Below are positions 24,334 to 36,718 of a DNA stretch of 64,000 bases, in pieces. The translations under genes and the position numbers were made by a program. The DNA is from Perca fluviatilis (Eukaryota > Chordata > Actinopteri > Perciformes > Percidae). Each line of letters opens with the position of its first letter. Position 1 is the stretch's first letter. The stretch is taken from the NCBI RefSeq assembly GCF_010015445.1, contig NC_053118.1:21131937-21195936 (forward strand), written 5' to 3'. Under the pieces are notes generated by a model. It did no database searches. It had not been told where the DNA came from and worked only from the letters and a program-made list of their open reading frames with translations.

Positions 24334-27300
24334 CACGCATGTGCATGCGCGGGGGTGGGGGGGGGGACAAAAAACAAAACAACAGACAGTTCTGTCTGTC
24401 TCTGACGCACATGCTGATGTCAGAAGCCCTCAGACAAAAGGAGTCTTGTGATGGTGACTTGCTGGCTCTTTGGTTTCTATCCGCCCCCCTCCTCTCCTGG
24501 CTCCCTCTGTTACACACCAGCCTAACTATCCGAACATCCTCAGAGCAGTGATATGTACAGGCTTATTTCTTTCTGCCTCTGGTTGTAGTTCAGTTTTACA
24601 AAGTGGTATGGGGTGGGAAACATGGAGTTACACCGCCTCCTAGGGAAACTATGGTTCATAATTCATAATTCAGTAAAAAATGTTGTCTTTGGTAATCTGA
24701 CAATTGTTGCTGCATTTTTGTATTGTATTGAACGGTTAATGCATATGAAAATTATTACGTATGGAATTGTACCCTTGTTTGTCCCTCTAATTGAGTGTTT
24801 GTACCGTAAAGCCTGCAGGCGTGTGTGTGCAGACTGTTGAGCAGGTCTTTATGTCTTCGAGAAGCGGCAGCCTGGATGGACAGGATAAGTCGTTCAGAGA
24901 GAGCAGGGTTACGGTGGCCCAGCTGGGACAACTGCACAGGAAGAGATGCCAACCATCGACACAGCACTTTACTCCTTCAGAGAGACAGAGGGAGGGATAA
25001 CATACAGAGGTGCACGTGAGCCAAATGCAGCCAGAGTGACAGTAAGGAATTATGTGTCTAGATATAAAAAGGTACAGTGTGAGGTTTTGAATTTCAAGAA
25101 TTTTTATTTGGGCCTCCGTAGACCAATTGTTACACAGACAAATGTAATGTATATATGTTTTTGTTGCATTCGAAAAAGGCCTAAAAAAATAATATAAGAA
25201 CACTGTGCTTCAACACCAGAGTGGAAAAATGTCTTTGCTGTCCACTTTGTTTACAAGCACAAATAAAAATGATTAGTTTTCAGCGAGGGCACAGTCCTGG
25301 ATGAATTAGCTTGAGTAAAGCCCGAGACACACCAAGCCGATAATCGGCCGTCTGACAGTCTGGAGTCTGTTCGGTGTGTTCCGTGCCGTTGTCTGTCCGA
25401 GGGGCTGTCGGTCTTCATTTTGGCCGATTTGACATACATAATCGGCGGGGCGGGCACTGCTGGCAGTCGGACTCAAATGACCCATCTGATTGGTAGAGTG
25501 CTAACCCGGAAACGGGGAGCGGAATGAGCGTAACTAGAGTCTCTCAAAATCTGACGAAAATCTTTTAAACTTTGTCGATGTGAAATGAAGGCCTATTTCT
25601 CGCTTAAAGTGTTTTAGTACAATATGAGATCGTATTCTGAACGAGCCGCCATGACAGTCTGTCTTTGAATTTCCAGAGAAACCAGACCCATGTGACGCGT
25701 TCGTCCAATCAGCTGCCGGTTTTCATTTTTGGGCGACAATACAGATTAGCACCGCCTGCTGTTATGGAGACGTATTACGTCTCGTCGCTTTGGTTTGTTC
25801 CGAGGCACTTTTTTGACCAACTCGGGGAGACTGATCAGTCCAACTGCCTTTTCTGCCGAGGGCCGGCCATCTGGTCGGTGTGTCTGGGCCTTAAGATGTC
25901 ATTTCATGTAGACTATACAATACGTGATCCTCATTAACCCTTCCTGCATTCGACTGGATGAATTAACTGCTTCCGAAACAGTCACTGGTCTGTGCTTACT
26001 ACGCACAATAGCGGAGCTTGTGAGATGTAATCTGGCTGTGCAAGACTATAATGTTATCGTGCAAGGATGTTAAGTTCCTAGAAGTTAAATCTAATTTAAT
26101 ATTCAAAACAGGTACTCTACAATATGGAGCTACTGCTGTGTGCACGCACTGTAAACCTCCAGTTTGAAGATCACACATAAAAAAAATGATGGAACTTACC
26201 TCGCTATGTGAGCATGTCCTTGCTCCTGCAGGTAGAGCTTGCTGTAGAAAGACAGCAGCAGGGATCGTGTCTGTAGATTCAGGTTCCTTTGCTTATAGTA
26301 GATATACACCGCTGCCATCAGCTCCTCTGTCACTGCTGCAACAATACAAAATCACAAATATTAAAATTACAATAAAAAATGTCTTCTAGTTCACAAACTA
26401 GTATCTGGATACCAACCCATAATCTTCTTATAAAGCAACGAAATAAACACTAATCCTACTGAAATCATGCTTTTGCGTTTAGTAAAAATCGGTCACACTT
26501 TCACAAATACACCGTAACATGCTTACTTTTGCTTCGCTGTGTGAGAACCATCTTCCACACAGTACCCAGCAGCATATGAAGTTGCCTGTAGCTCAGTTTC
26601 ACTCCGCTGCCCAGAGTGTCTCGGACAAACGTCCTCAGAGGTGTTAGCCAGTCTCCATCTGTCTCTCGACCGAGTCCTTGCCTCTGGCTGAGGGACACCA
26701 TGACCTGGCAAAGTGTGATGTTTAGGGCCAGAGGGTCCACTGTCAATCCTGGGACGGCAGCAGTCTGCTTACTCCTAAAGGAAGGGCAGTGGGATTAAAG
26801 TAGTTAGAGCTAGTATAAAAGTACGTATGATTACAGATCCTGGGTCGTTTATACTGTGATGATTCAAAAAAAAATTAAAAAAGGGGGATGTTTGCTTAAC
26901 ATATTAAATGATATTCCTTACCTTTTTAGATCAACCTTCTTTTTATGTTTGGGTGTGTCCCGGGTACCATAGGGAAAGTTTTTTATGAAGTGCTGCTTAA
27001 AATCTCCCAGATATTCTTTATAGAACCATGCATCCTACACAAAGACAAAGCATTTTTTTAGTCAAGCTTTTCTTGTACAAAAAAACGTCTGCGTAAAATG
27101 TCCTTCTTCTTGTCTCACCAGTGCATCCTGGTGCTCCTGCTGTGGTGCCAGTTTTCTCAGCAGCTGCAGAATAGACAACACCTGGAACATTACTGACATG
27201 GCATCTGGGGTGAGCAGGTGAGCGCCCTCAGTGGTGTTCCAGGGACAGTCACTGGTAGTGGCTTCTACCCACACTTCTAGCAAAAGAGGCACCAGTGTGG

Positions 27301-28763
27301 CTGCAAAGCTCTGAACAGCCTCAGCTGAGTCCAGACCCTCACCCACAGCGGGTCCAGGGTCCACATCCGGTCTACACAGCGAGAGAATAGAATAAAGAAT
27401 ATGTTTAACCTGAAATATAATTGTTTAAATTAATTCAACTGAAACAAAGTTAGTCATTTGTTATGTCATATGTTCATTTAAATCCTGTCTCTGATAACTA
27501 TTCCTTGACGGTTACAGGAGTTTGTGGTATCTTACCGGAGTCTAAAGGTGGACCGTGGAGTTGGTTTGGCCCCAGAATGCTCATACACCTTTACCCCGAC
27601 CTTGCTGTATGTGAGCTCTTCCCAGTTGAGATACAGAGGTGCAAGCCTGCCATCTCCACTGGAGCCAAACACTCCTTCCGTTGGCATAAAAATATCATTT
27701 TCCACTGGTCTTTCCTCAACTACTGCCTGCAGAAAGCGTCCAAGCCTGAAATAAAAGTGACACAAAATTTTTAGCAGCTTGAATTTGAATTGAACTTAAC
27801 TAAATTCTTCAGAATCTGTGTGCACATGGCCTCCATACCTGAGGAGCACAGAGAGCCGCCACTGCTGACTAGTCACAGCCCTGCTAGGGTTGACTGACAG
27901 TGCCCAGGTCCGTCCTTTAGCATCCTGGGCCTTTTTGGCTCCTCCACTACTTTGTCTATGAGAGATCAACTCTAGGAAGTTAGTAAGGAGTACTGCAGGC
28001 CGCGCTGCTAGCAGAGCAGGGTAGTGCTCCAGCAACACATCAAGGACCTTCATGGCGTCCTCCTGGATGCCTGTCTCAATGTGGGTCATGGCACAAGTAA
28101 GGTGGGCGCTGAGGAGGGGGAAAAATGGAGCCACTCGTTCTGCAGGCACAGACTGTGCAATGAACCTGGAAGCAGTGAACAATTTAAGACAGTTTAGCCC
28201 ATGTTATTTTATGAAAGAAACAAAAGTCGTGTTTTTTTACTATATTGTTGTATTCCTGCATCACTAACCTGAGCACACGTGTAGCTGCCACACGAACATT
28301 GCCATCCTTGTCTGTGAAAACAGCTGCCACTTCAGAAAGTAGGCGAGAGAGATGCTGCTCTAACAGAGAGGGATTAACGGACAGCAATTCTCTCAAACCC
28401 AGCAAGGCACTATGTTTCACATTGGGACTGTAATGGTGGAGCTGAGACAGGAGGTCCTAGTGAAGTAGGAGAAAAAGGGAGATACAGCAGACTGGAATGT
28501 TGGAATTGAAATATTCCAAAAATGTATTTGTAGTGAAAGCATGCGATCACTGACATGTGAAACACAGGTGAAGAGCTTACATTGATACCAAGGTGTCTGT
28601 GTGTGGTGGGGCCACTTGTGTCTCTCTTCAGCTGTTCGGTTAGATGGATTCCCTTTGAGCGGAAGTTGGTGTTGGTGGCATTATCAGCTTTGGGCTTCGT
28701 CTTTCCCACCTTTAACTTCACCTTCTGGAAGTCATCCTGTCGCTTTTTCTTCTTGGACTTCAT
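20455..28763 (-). CDS. tex10: testis-expressed protein 10 homolog, 15 coding exons, 942 aa
   Basis: TEX10 is the animal counterpart of yeast Ipi1. It is a nucleolar/nuclear subunit of the PELP1-TEX10-WDR18 (rixosome/5FMC) complex used in pre-60S processing and heterochromatin RNA turnover. Coding exons, 5' to 3' on the minus strand: 28763-28581, 28456-28269, 28165-27839, 27745-27536, 27371-27119, 27034-26922, 26774-26527, 26335-26200, 24974-24805, 24196-24019, 23283-23061, 21486-21406, 21248-21064, 20911-20701, 20577-20455. Phases close exactly to a TGA at 20455-20457. The N-terminus is Lys-rich and nuclear-localisation-like ([18 protein letters not shown]). Residues ~60-200 are a helical-repeat IPI1/TEX10 N-terminal region ([39 protein letters not shown]). 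The C-terminal helical region ends in [11 protein letters not shown]. Human TEX10 is 929 aa. It is convergent with invs, as in human. Confidence 0.96.
22330..22880. promoter_or_regulatory. Candidate enhancer in tex10 intron 11
   Basis: Homeodomain-type words cluster here: CTCATTAGTC, GCTTAATTGAGG, GAATTAGTGATTATAAG and CTCATTAGCATTTGTGCATA. TGATTGACTCAGACAG and two C-runs are also present. No exon of tex10 falls here. Confidence 0.3.
24307..24333. repeat. (TG)n microsatellite
   Basis: A TG run in tex10 intron 9, followed by a GCACGCATGTGCATGCGCG stretch and a G-run. Confidence 0.9.
25319..25891. mobile_element. PIF/Harbinger-like non-autonomous element (573 bp)
   Basis: The left end AGCCCGAGACACACC and the complement of the right end GGTGTGTCTGGGCCT form a ~15-bp inverted repeat. 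Both are flanked by TAA (25316-25318 and 25892-25894), the 3-bp TWA duplication typical of PIF/Harbinger. No transposase is visible. It lies in tex10 intron 8. Confidence 0.65.
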
Positions 28764-30163
28764 CTCTGCAGTCTATACTGCTGCTGTCTAAGTAACCAGA
28801 CATGCAGGTGAGATGATGGAACAGAGTGAGTGCACTGATTTCAATGAGAACCATACTGACCACTGGCATATGTTTGGATTGGACGGCTTAAGTATTAACA
28901 TTAATAATAATAATTTATACTTTTTATTAATCCCCAGTGGGGAAATTACAATTTACATTCTGTTGTTATTACATACTACACACAGTAACATACATTTTGC
29001 AGTACAAACTATCCCAAATAGTCAGACTAGGGTTTCCTTTTAAATCATAAGAGGTACAACAGCTGCACCTGTATTAACGTCAGCTAACGTTACGTTAGCG
29101 AGCTTGTAGCTAACTATCTCGTATAATAATTCAGCATCATGCAGGACAATTCTTTATTTTACTTACCACAGAAAAAAAACTCTTCGATACTACCGTGATA
29201 GGTTTAAACAGCCTCAAACACTCATTCGGTATCTCGAGTTTAATAGTAGGCCCCTGCTAACAACAATTATCAATAACGTTACATAAAAAAAGAAAATGTT
29301 CTGTCTTCTTCAATCTCGTGTTGATGCGTTGGGTCCTCTGACTGTGTACACTAGCTGCATGGTCATTGCACAACGGCTGCGGGGCTTTGCGAGGCTTACA
29401 ATATAAAACTTCTATGACCGGGACCCCATAGGCGTTTTTAAGATGCTCAAGCAAGATTTTATGCACTTACTGGTAATTAAAAACAAAATGTTGTCTCTAA
29501 GTGGCCTAAGAACTATAGGAAGATTTCCAAGACCCTGTTCAATGCTCTAGCAAAGTATAACGGTAAACCCTGGCTTTCAAAACGAACGCACCTCATAGTT
29601 GTCCTCATAAATGCCTTAGAAATATTATGAGAATTAATGAACACAATGGTAATTAGAAATGCATTGTGCCCTACAATGCGCAAATGAATTGGATTCAGAT
29701 TTATTATGAGAGTCTATTCGGTTTTGGAGGTAAACTTGTTAAATTTCGTCTGTTTAAAACTGGCAAAATAACTGCTTCCTATTCTCTCCCATATCCCTCC
29801 GAATCGGCTTTGTTTTTTCTCATCATAGCGAATGTGTTCTGCCGACCTTGCGCTTTGAGGAACCCGCAGTTTGCATTAAAACATCTCGGGTAGGTTAGGT
29901 AATATTATCTTACCGCTTAACCAGTGGAGACATACATATGATATTTGACGTTTGGAGTTTTGTTGTCAAAAAGCACGGTAAGTTAGGGCTCGGCTGGGCC
30001 TGAGATGAAACGAAACAACGCAAGTAAAACCAATATCTGCTAAGATAACTAACTCAATACCACTAGCGAGAGCATGTCTCTTTATATATTAAGGGGAATT
30101 ATTTGGACTAGGAATGGTTTTTAATACGACCTACTTTATTGTCCCAAAGTGGAGAAACAAGAA
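28764..30163. other. tex10 / zinc-finger gene head-to-head intergenic region
   Basis: 1.4 kb between the two divergent ATGs, probably holding both promoters and leaders. It contains the retroposon-tail-like word at 28905-29010 and a TCAGCTAACGTTACGTTAGC stretch near 29079-29100. A TGCAGAG acceptor-like site just before the tex10 ATG suggests the tex10 leader may be spliced. Confidence 0.5.
28905..29010. repeat. Retroposon-tail-like fragment (TTTATTAATCCCCAGTGGGG)
   Basis: The same word, in the form TTTATTAATCCCACACTGGG, occurs at about 45150-45172. It is a familiar high-copy teleost sequence, probably the 3' end of a non-LTR element. Here it lies in the tex10/zinc-finger gene intergenic promoter region. 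Boundaries are approximate. Confidence 0.4.
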
Positions 30164-33100
30164 ATGGAGGCTCATGCTTCAGCCAACCAGCTTCCACCTA
30201 AAAATGGGCCGCAGTCTAATCAAAGGAGAAATGCCAGGGTAAGTATCTCACAACTCCACATTGGATCAAATGTATACGACTAAAACAACACAATTAATAC
30301 AACTAATTAGTATTACGTCGTGATGCTGGTCGCTCGTGAAGGAAATATGATTTCCTTTTAATGTTTTTTTTTTTCCTTCTTTTTTATTGTACACTGGCTG
30401 TTGTGATGCCTGATGCAGAGCCAGGCGGCAGCAGTCCTTGGCAGGTGGACTTGGTGCCAGCCTCTGTGCTCTCAGGCTTTGCTGTATTTGCACTCTGGTT
30501 TATGAGGACCCCACTCAGCGGTCTGGGCCTCACATATATGGCCTGTTATCACTGTTGTGATACAAAGGAATTTCTGAGTACCATTTTTGCAAAATTTGTG
30601 GGCTTCACAATGCAAACGTTTCCTCAATGTTCTGAAACTGCTTAAAGTTTTCAATTCTTCTCAAATGTGACATTGAGCTTTATGTGGGATGTGACCTGGG
30701 TTCTCTGAACCAGTGTCTAATGGCAGGCTACTCAGTTTTTACTTCTGAGTGCTGTCATGTTCAAAACCAAAAATATATAATGTTTAGCAGGGCTCCTGGA
30801 TGGATTCTCTCAAAAAAAAATTGACAGCAGTTACTCCCATTGTTATATAATATGTAAATCAGCTGCAGAACAGACTCTCACTGCAGTGATTACTACACAC
30901 TAATTAAATTCAGTGCACGAAATCCCACTGTTTTTTTTGCTGTTTCAGTTAATTCATAAAACACAAGTTCTTTTATTTATTTTTATCACAGATATTTTAC
31001 TTGTATGAGCCACATGCATGATCTTGAATTTCCCTTGTGAAATTCATCTGGTCTCTGGTTTAGTAACTGCCATGATGGTAACAAGAGAGAAACCCAAATC
31101 CAGGCTAAAACATATTTTATACAGCTCATGATTAAAGGGCTCCCAAACACACCACACGGTGTGTAAGGCCACAAAAATAATGGCTCTATGGCACATATAG
31201 TGTGGCGGACATGGACGAGGAGTTCAGTCCTCTGCTAAGTGTCATTCTGTCACTAATGCCTGTATGTGTCTCTCTCCTTCATGTGGGTTTATTCCCTCCA
31301 TTGACAGAGAAAGCAGCTGCAGCATTCTGCTGATATAGGTAAGTCGTTTATACACGGTGCCACTGCCAGTGCTGAGAGTTGAAGCTTGAGATCTTGATTT
31401 CCCTGCTTCATGTCATGGGTGGTGGCCTGTTCACCACTCTTTGAGACTCACACTCTCAGAGATTGGGGCTGCTGTGGTGCCATCCATGGTTTTGGTCTGT
31501 GGAAATCAGTGTTTGCCACAACAATCTTGCAAAACATCTTCCAGTATCTTGCCACAATTTCCCTATTATAGAAAATCTTCAATATTGGTTTTAAGAAATA
31601 TACTGAACACTTTTAGAAATGTTAACCCATTCTCCCAAGATGTTGCAACATTAACGACCAGCACCATAGGCTCCATTAGTCCCTGGTGATACCTACACAT
31701 GGTCTTAAAGCAGCGGCACATACAGTGATACAACCATGCATCGGCGATGGTTGCATTTAGTTTTAATGCTCTTTTTGTGCTGTGATGTTTTTTTTTTTTT
31801 TCGACCATGATATATTTTTTAACACTGCTGAATGCAGTATTCATTATTATTCAGTTGCCTGTGCTAAGTTGGCTTGAGTGATAATGTGTTGTATTACATT
31901 ATTTCTTTATCTGAGTAAACCATACCTGTTTGCCAGAGTATTTTAAGCTATGCAGGATTTTGTCGTGTGTTTGCACTTGGACTGCTTCATTAGTGCGACA
32001 CAGAAGTGATTGTTTTGTGGTTGGGCACAGTGAGAGGCAATGCATCATGGGTGCTGGTGTTCTGCAACCCAGTTCAGGCCTACATGGGGGTTAGCTGAGA
32101 ACTGCTGTTCCCGTTCTTACCCCGGGCTTCAAAAAGCACACATGAGGAGTTTGGGTTTCCAGTGGTTGTTCAGTTCATATAGACAGATTAAAATTAATTG
32201 GTCATCAGACACTTCAGGTAGTGTAAGAACACAACACTTTTCTTAAGTGTCTTCTTAAATATGACTTTTACGACCACAGGTTTCTCCCCAGAAATGTATA
32301 TCTAAGTGGCTTATTGTCTCACTTGTTTATTAGCTGTGGATCATTATGAAGCTTTTGCTTTGTGTTGACAGCTTTTGTGTTTTCCCAGTATTTACCAAAG
32401 GGACATCTATCCAGACCATTCCCTCTCTTAGCAAACTCTTGAAAGGGGTAACGGAGTGTGTCATTGGTAAGCAGAAGGGCTATTTCCCTCACATGCATCT
32501 ACTTTACGTCCCTCACTTTCAATTTGGAATATAATTAAAATATGTATAATCAATGACCATCACATGTCTACAGGTCTTCAGTATGTGTGGGAGTACCGCA
32601 GCCCCAGTAAATCTGTCCCACCACACTACCAGTGCAAACTCTGTGCTGTCTCCCGCTTGCAGCATGATATGCTTGCCCACGTGAAAGGCTGGAAACACAG
32701 CTTCAAATACCTGGTGAGTATTGTTTGTTTCCTAATCGGCCTCAAAGGCATGGTATATCACAAAGTTATTTGTAATAAATATTTGCATATTTCTATGCCT
32801 TGTACACAGAAAAAGGTCCACCCTAACAAGGTCACCAATGAAGAGGAAGAGGCCATCAGAGACCCTGCTGTAAGGAAGAAAATTAAAGAAGTTTCAGCTG
32901 AGGTGGAGAAGACCGAGGGGAGGGGACAACTCAAGGTGAGTGTCGGATCCATATTACTGCAGCAATGGCACAAAAGTCTTGTTTTTTTCCTGCTTATAAT
33001 GATCATTGGAATGTATGTGTTAAGGGTATGTGTTTGCTTGGGGGTGTTGCTTCCAGTACTGGTAAAAAGATGAAATGCGATTAGAAGGTTCGAGTTTAAG

Positions 33101-35452
33101 TGCTACATCTATGAAGTTGAAGGTTTATTAAGCACTAAAACAACTCTAAAGTTATCACAGCATGAATTCATTAATTGTATCTTCCATCCCAAAGATTGTG
33201 AGTTAAATGGTAGATTTCTGTCATTTACATTATAAAGCCATCTAGCAGTAATGCAGAAAACGTTGAGCAAGATCAAACTTTTTTTCTGTCTGCATTCTCT
33301 TTGACCGAGCCTTCCTTTACTTACTCAATGACTTGAATGAGGAGGCAGTGGTGTCTTTGAAGCAGTGCTATTATCGGTGGGATTCTTGTATTCAAGTATT
33401 AAAAATGTCCCATGTTTATATTTGAGAAGTGGGTTTCCTTATTTTATACATCATGATTGTGGATTTGACATTATTTCTGTTCGTGTTGTGGCTTTTAGGT
33501 GATTCTGAAGGAGCCCTGTGAAGTACTAGCTTTCAAAGGACTCCGTAAGTTACATTTCTTCTATTAATTAGTTTAGTAATAAACGATTTCCTGTTGGTCG
33601 GTAACCTGATTTGGGCATGTTTGTCGTGTCTTTTCCTCTCACAGGTTCTGCTGCTCCTAAAGTTTTGCCTACACCAGGACCAGGGATGGGACTAAAGGGA
33701 CCACCCTTTGGTGAGTCATTTTTACTCAAGCATAATCTGTGTAATACTTGCATGTATGCCATTTTTCCATTGGATTACTGTATTTTTATTTAAATGTAAT
33801 AGGTCTCTCAGGTCCCAAGTTCTCTGACCAGAGGTTTCTAGGGGAGTTTCCTCCTCAGAATGGTCCTCTCTCTAACTATCCAGTGGGAGACTATGGGGAG
33901 TCCGGCTTCGGAGGCTATGATTACTCGACCAGGCAAGATTTCCATGACTCTGGTATGGATCGAAGACCTTTCCCAGATGGTATGGGTAATCGCCCAGCTG
34001 GGATTGGAGATGGTTTTGGATCAGGTGGTGGAAGAGATGGCTATGGAAGGAGTGGACTACTGGATGACAACCCAGGCAGAATGTATCCTGATGAGTACCG
34101 GGACAGCCAAATGGGGAGTAGCTTAATGGACAGACCAATGGACAAGCCACTGGAGAGGCCAGGCTTGATGGGAGCAGCTCCAGAAAGTAGCAGCCTTCCT
34201 AACACACTACTTACTTACCTGGTACTTGTCTCGCAAAAGGCTCCTCCCCAGCTTAACAAAAGTGTCAGTTATTTTTGTGTTGTTTGTATTCAAACATTCA
34301 GCACATTTTTCAAAATGTATTCGTAGGATACTTTCCGGATAGAGAGCGAGAGTGACGCACAGCTGGTGCTGAAGGTGACACAGAAACTTACAGATGTGCT
34401 GATGGAGTACAGACTGAGGAGTGTATCGACGGTATGGACCTTGTTTTTACTCTTGAATTTAAAACCAACTGTTAAAGGTCCTATGACATGGTGCTCTTTG
34501 GATGCTTTTATATAGACCTTAGTGGTCCCCTAATACTGTATCTGAAGTCTCTTTCCCGAAATTCAGCCTTGGTGCAGAATTACAGCCACTAGAGCCAGTC
34601 CCACAATGAGCTTTCCTTAGGATGTGACATTTCTGTGTCTGTAGCTATTGAGGAGGAGAGAGGGCGGGGCAAAGTGGAGGGTGGGGGTGTGGCCTTGACC
34701 AACTGCAACTTTGCTCGTTTGAAAGCCATGATGCCTCTCTCTTTCTCATGGGTGGGCCAAATTCTCTGGGCGGGCAAAGCAGTGAAAGGGTAGGTAACCT
34801 TGCTCCTTATGACCTCATAAGGAGCAATATTCCAGATCGGCCCATCTGAGCTTTCATTTTCTCAAAGGCAGAGCAGGATACCCAGGGCTCGGTTTACACC
34901 TATTGCCATTTCTAGCCACTTGGGGACGATAGGCAGGCTGGGGGAACTCATATTAATGTAAAAAAAACCTCATAAAGTGAAATTTTCATGCCATGGGACA
35001 GACATGCCTTTTTAAAGATAATCATTAAGTCTGATTTTAGCCTTGTAAACCATATTTTCCTCAGTTGTTGTACTCTCATCACTTCTGTCTCCTCAATGTT
35101 TTCTCTCCTTTCTTCCCTCAGGGTTCTAGTCTGAACAGCTTGTCAATGAGCTCCACAGGCTTCTCCTCTACAACGCCCAGATTGCTAAGCAGCAGTGACC
35201 GATACTCAAGTAGTCTGTCAGGTATGTAAGCACCAAGTCTCCTCTCAAACTTCCCATTTGATGCATCCGTTGTGACTCAAACGTATGTCATGTAATAGTA
35301 TTTGTGGACTCGATGAGGCCAATAGAAATTCCTGTTGCCAATATTTGAAATAACATGGAAATCAAAATGTGAGTGAAGCATCTCTTTGTTCAGCCTTTTT
35401 AATGCGTCTGGCTTGTTGTCTCTCTGCAGGTCCCTCCAGGTATTACAAATGA
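30164..35452 (+). CDS. Unnamed U1/matrin-like zinc-finger protein with Gly/Tyr/Asp-rich region, 11 coding exons, 402 aa
   Basis: I do not recognise a named orthologue. Exons: 30164-30238, 31308-31338, 32389-32466, 32574-32713, 32810-32935, 33499-33544, 33645-33710, 33803-34221, 34327-34431, 35122-35221, 35430-35452. All are GT-AG and the frame closes at TGA 35450-35452. Seen: a basic N-terminus; one zinc finger C82-x2-C85-x11-H97-x5-H103 within YQCKLCAVSRLQHDMLAHVK, spaced like U1/matrin-type fingers; a charged helix ~109-150 (NEEEEAIRDPAVRKKIKEVS); a conserved-looking patch KEPCEVLAFKGL; a Gly/Tyr/Asp/Arg-rich low-complexity stretch ~188-320; a short helix (ESDSDAQLVLK-like, ~330-360); and a Ser-rich C-terminus ending SRYYK. 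Inference: a nuclear RNA- or RNP-associated protein. It lies head-to-head with tex10 (ATGs ~1.4 kb apart) and tail-to-tail with rbm12b. The first two short exons are the least certain. The 34327-34431 exon could be alternatively spliced, since its phase-0 ends allow in-frame skipping. Confidence 0.82.
34472..35015. mobile_element. TTAA-flanked MITE in an intron of the zinc-finger gene
   Basis: TTAA occurs at 34472-34475 and 35012-35015. The left terminus AAGGTCCTATGACATG resembles the complement of the right terminus (CATGCCATGGGACAG plus a short extension). No coding capacity is visible. It contains a perfect 13-bp-arm hairpin at 34800-34827. The family call (piggyBac-like) rests on the TTAA sites. 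Confidence 0.55.
34800..34827. other. Perfect hairpin, 13-bp arms, CC loop
   Basis: The arm TTGCTCCTTATGA is followed by CC and then its exact complement TCATAAGGAGCAA. It is internal to the MITE and is probably a property of that element rather than of the host gene. Confidence 0.7.
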
Positions 35453-35989
35453 CAATCGCAAGATGTGACACCTCCATCTTGTCATTCCTCTGTGTGCATC
35501 AGTCATGACTGTGCAGGAGTTGAAAACTTTGATTTTGTGTAAATGTATATGCTTTTAGACAGTTTTTTTTTTATATTACTTAGTAGTCTTCTTTTTATGT
35601 TTAACTTCTTTAGAATATGGGAAGATTTATAACTTTGAAGGTTTTACACAATTACTTGTGCATGTTTTCAGCAGCTTTACCTGAACATGAGTGTATGGCC
35701 ATTGTTAATTTCCTAAGGCCCTGTTCTATTAAAAGTAATGGAGAAATTGATGTTTTTGAAAGCCATTCATTCAAACTTTTTCCATAAAAACACGTTCATC
35801 ATTTCTATGCCATGTACACAATAATGGGAGATGCTCCAATAGGTTCTGAATGTAGTCACAGAAGTGTTTGAGACACTTCTCTGTGCGTATGCTCATAAAA
35901 TAACTAAGCATCCAAAGAACACAGCATTAGCTGTATATTTCCTCCTGACTGTAGTTGGTTGATTCCTTCCCATTATCCAGACTTATCTC

Positions 35990-36400
35990 ATGAAATGGTG
36001 TATGTATGACACACCAATTCACATGCCATTATTGGCGTGTTATCAAGACACTCACTTTTTAGCGTGTTTATCAACACTGTTTGGCCTCCATTGACTTACA
36101 TTACCTTGGGATTCCGTGTGAATTTACGCCGTAGCGAGTAGTATGAAAGGGCGAAAATCTGCGTAGGGAGGTTGGTCGGGGTGGTGGATGGGCCAAACAC
36201 AGGACTCTCACCCAGGAGACCGGGGATCGTGTCCCGCATGTCACGTTTCCTGAACCCAACCGTAGCTTTTTGCGATAACACGGCAAGTGGCGTATGTTTA
36301 CGTCCGCTGTATACAGCATAGACATACACGCGGATAGCTCAAAATGAGTACAGATAAAACGCCACTTGGCTTAAGAAAATGGGCGTGTATGTTTACGTGA
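35990..36400. repeat. Candidate interspersed repeat between the zinc-finger gene and rbm12b
   Basis: The stretch has repeated GGCGTGT/ACGCC words at both ends, unlike its AT-rich surroundings, and wording I associate with a common fish repeat. Clear termini or target duplications were not found. The 3' end of the upstream zinc-finger transcript may run through it. Confidence 0.35.
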
Positions 36401-36508
36401 AGTCATGATGTCATGTTGCATCATCATAGATTTCTGCAGTGTAAAAGCCTCCTGTTCCAACGTTGAAGATATATAGCCATATAGAAGCATATCTCTGGAC
36501 AGTTGATT

Positions 36509-36514
36509 AATAAA
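36509..36514 (+). terminator. Polyadenylation signal candidate, zinc-finger gene
   Basis: AATAAA about 1.06 kb after the stop. A TATTAAA near 35728 could be a weaker earlier site. Confidence 0.35.
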
Positions 36515-36546
36515 GTTAATAAATGAGCCATAAAACAGAATAAACA

Positions 36547-36552
36547 TTTATT
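36547..36552 (-). terminator. rbm12b: Polyadenylation signal candidate, rbm12b
   Basis: TTTATT on plus (AATAAA on minus), about 170 bp after the rbm12b stop. Confidence 0.45.
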
Positions 36553-36718
36553 TGAAAATGTATGGAATGTGATGAAAAGCTTAACCATGCTTATTGAACA
36601 TGAAGGAAACATTTAATAAGTGGAAAACTCCACAAAACAACTGATGTTGATGCCATCAAGCTGAATTACAGTTGAAGACAAACGCCACGGTGTCTGCATT
36701 TGATCATTGTTGTCAAAC

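Noticed and set aside
30361..30645. 94-codon frame with hydrophobic stretch in intron 1 of the zinc-finger gene
   Set aside because: It begins in a T-run, has no recognised domain, and its frame does not link to flanking exons.
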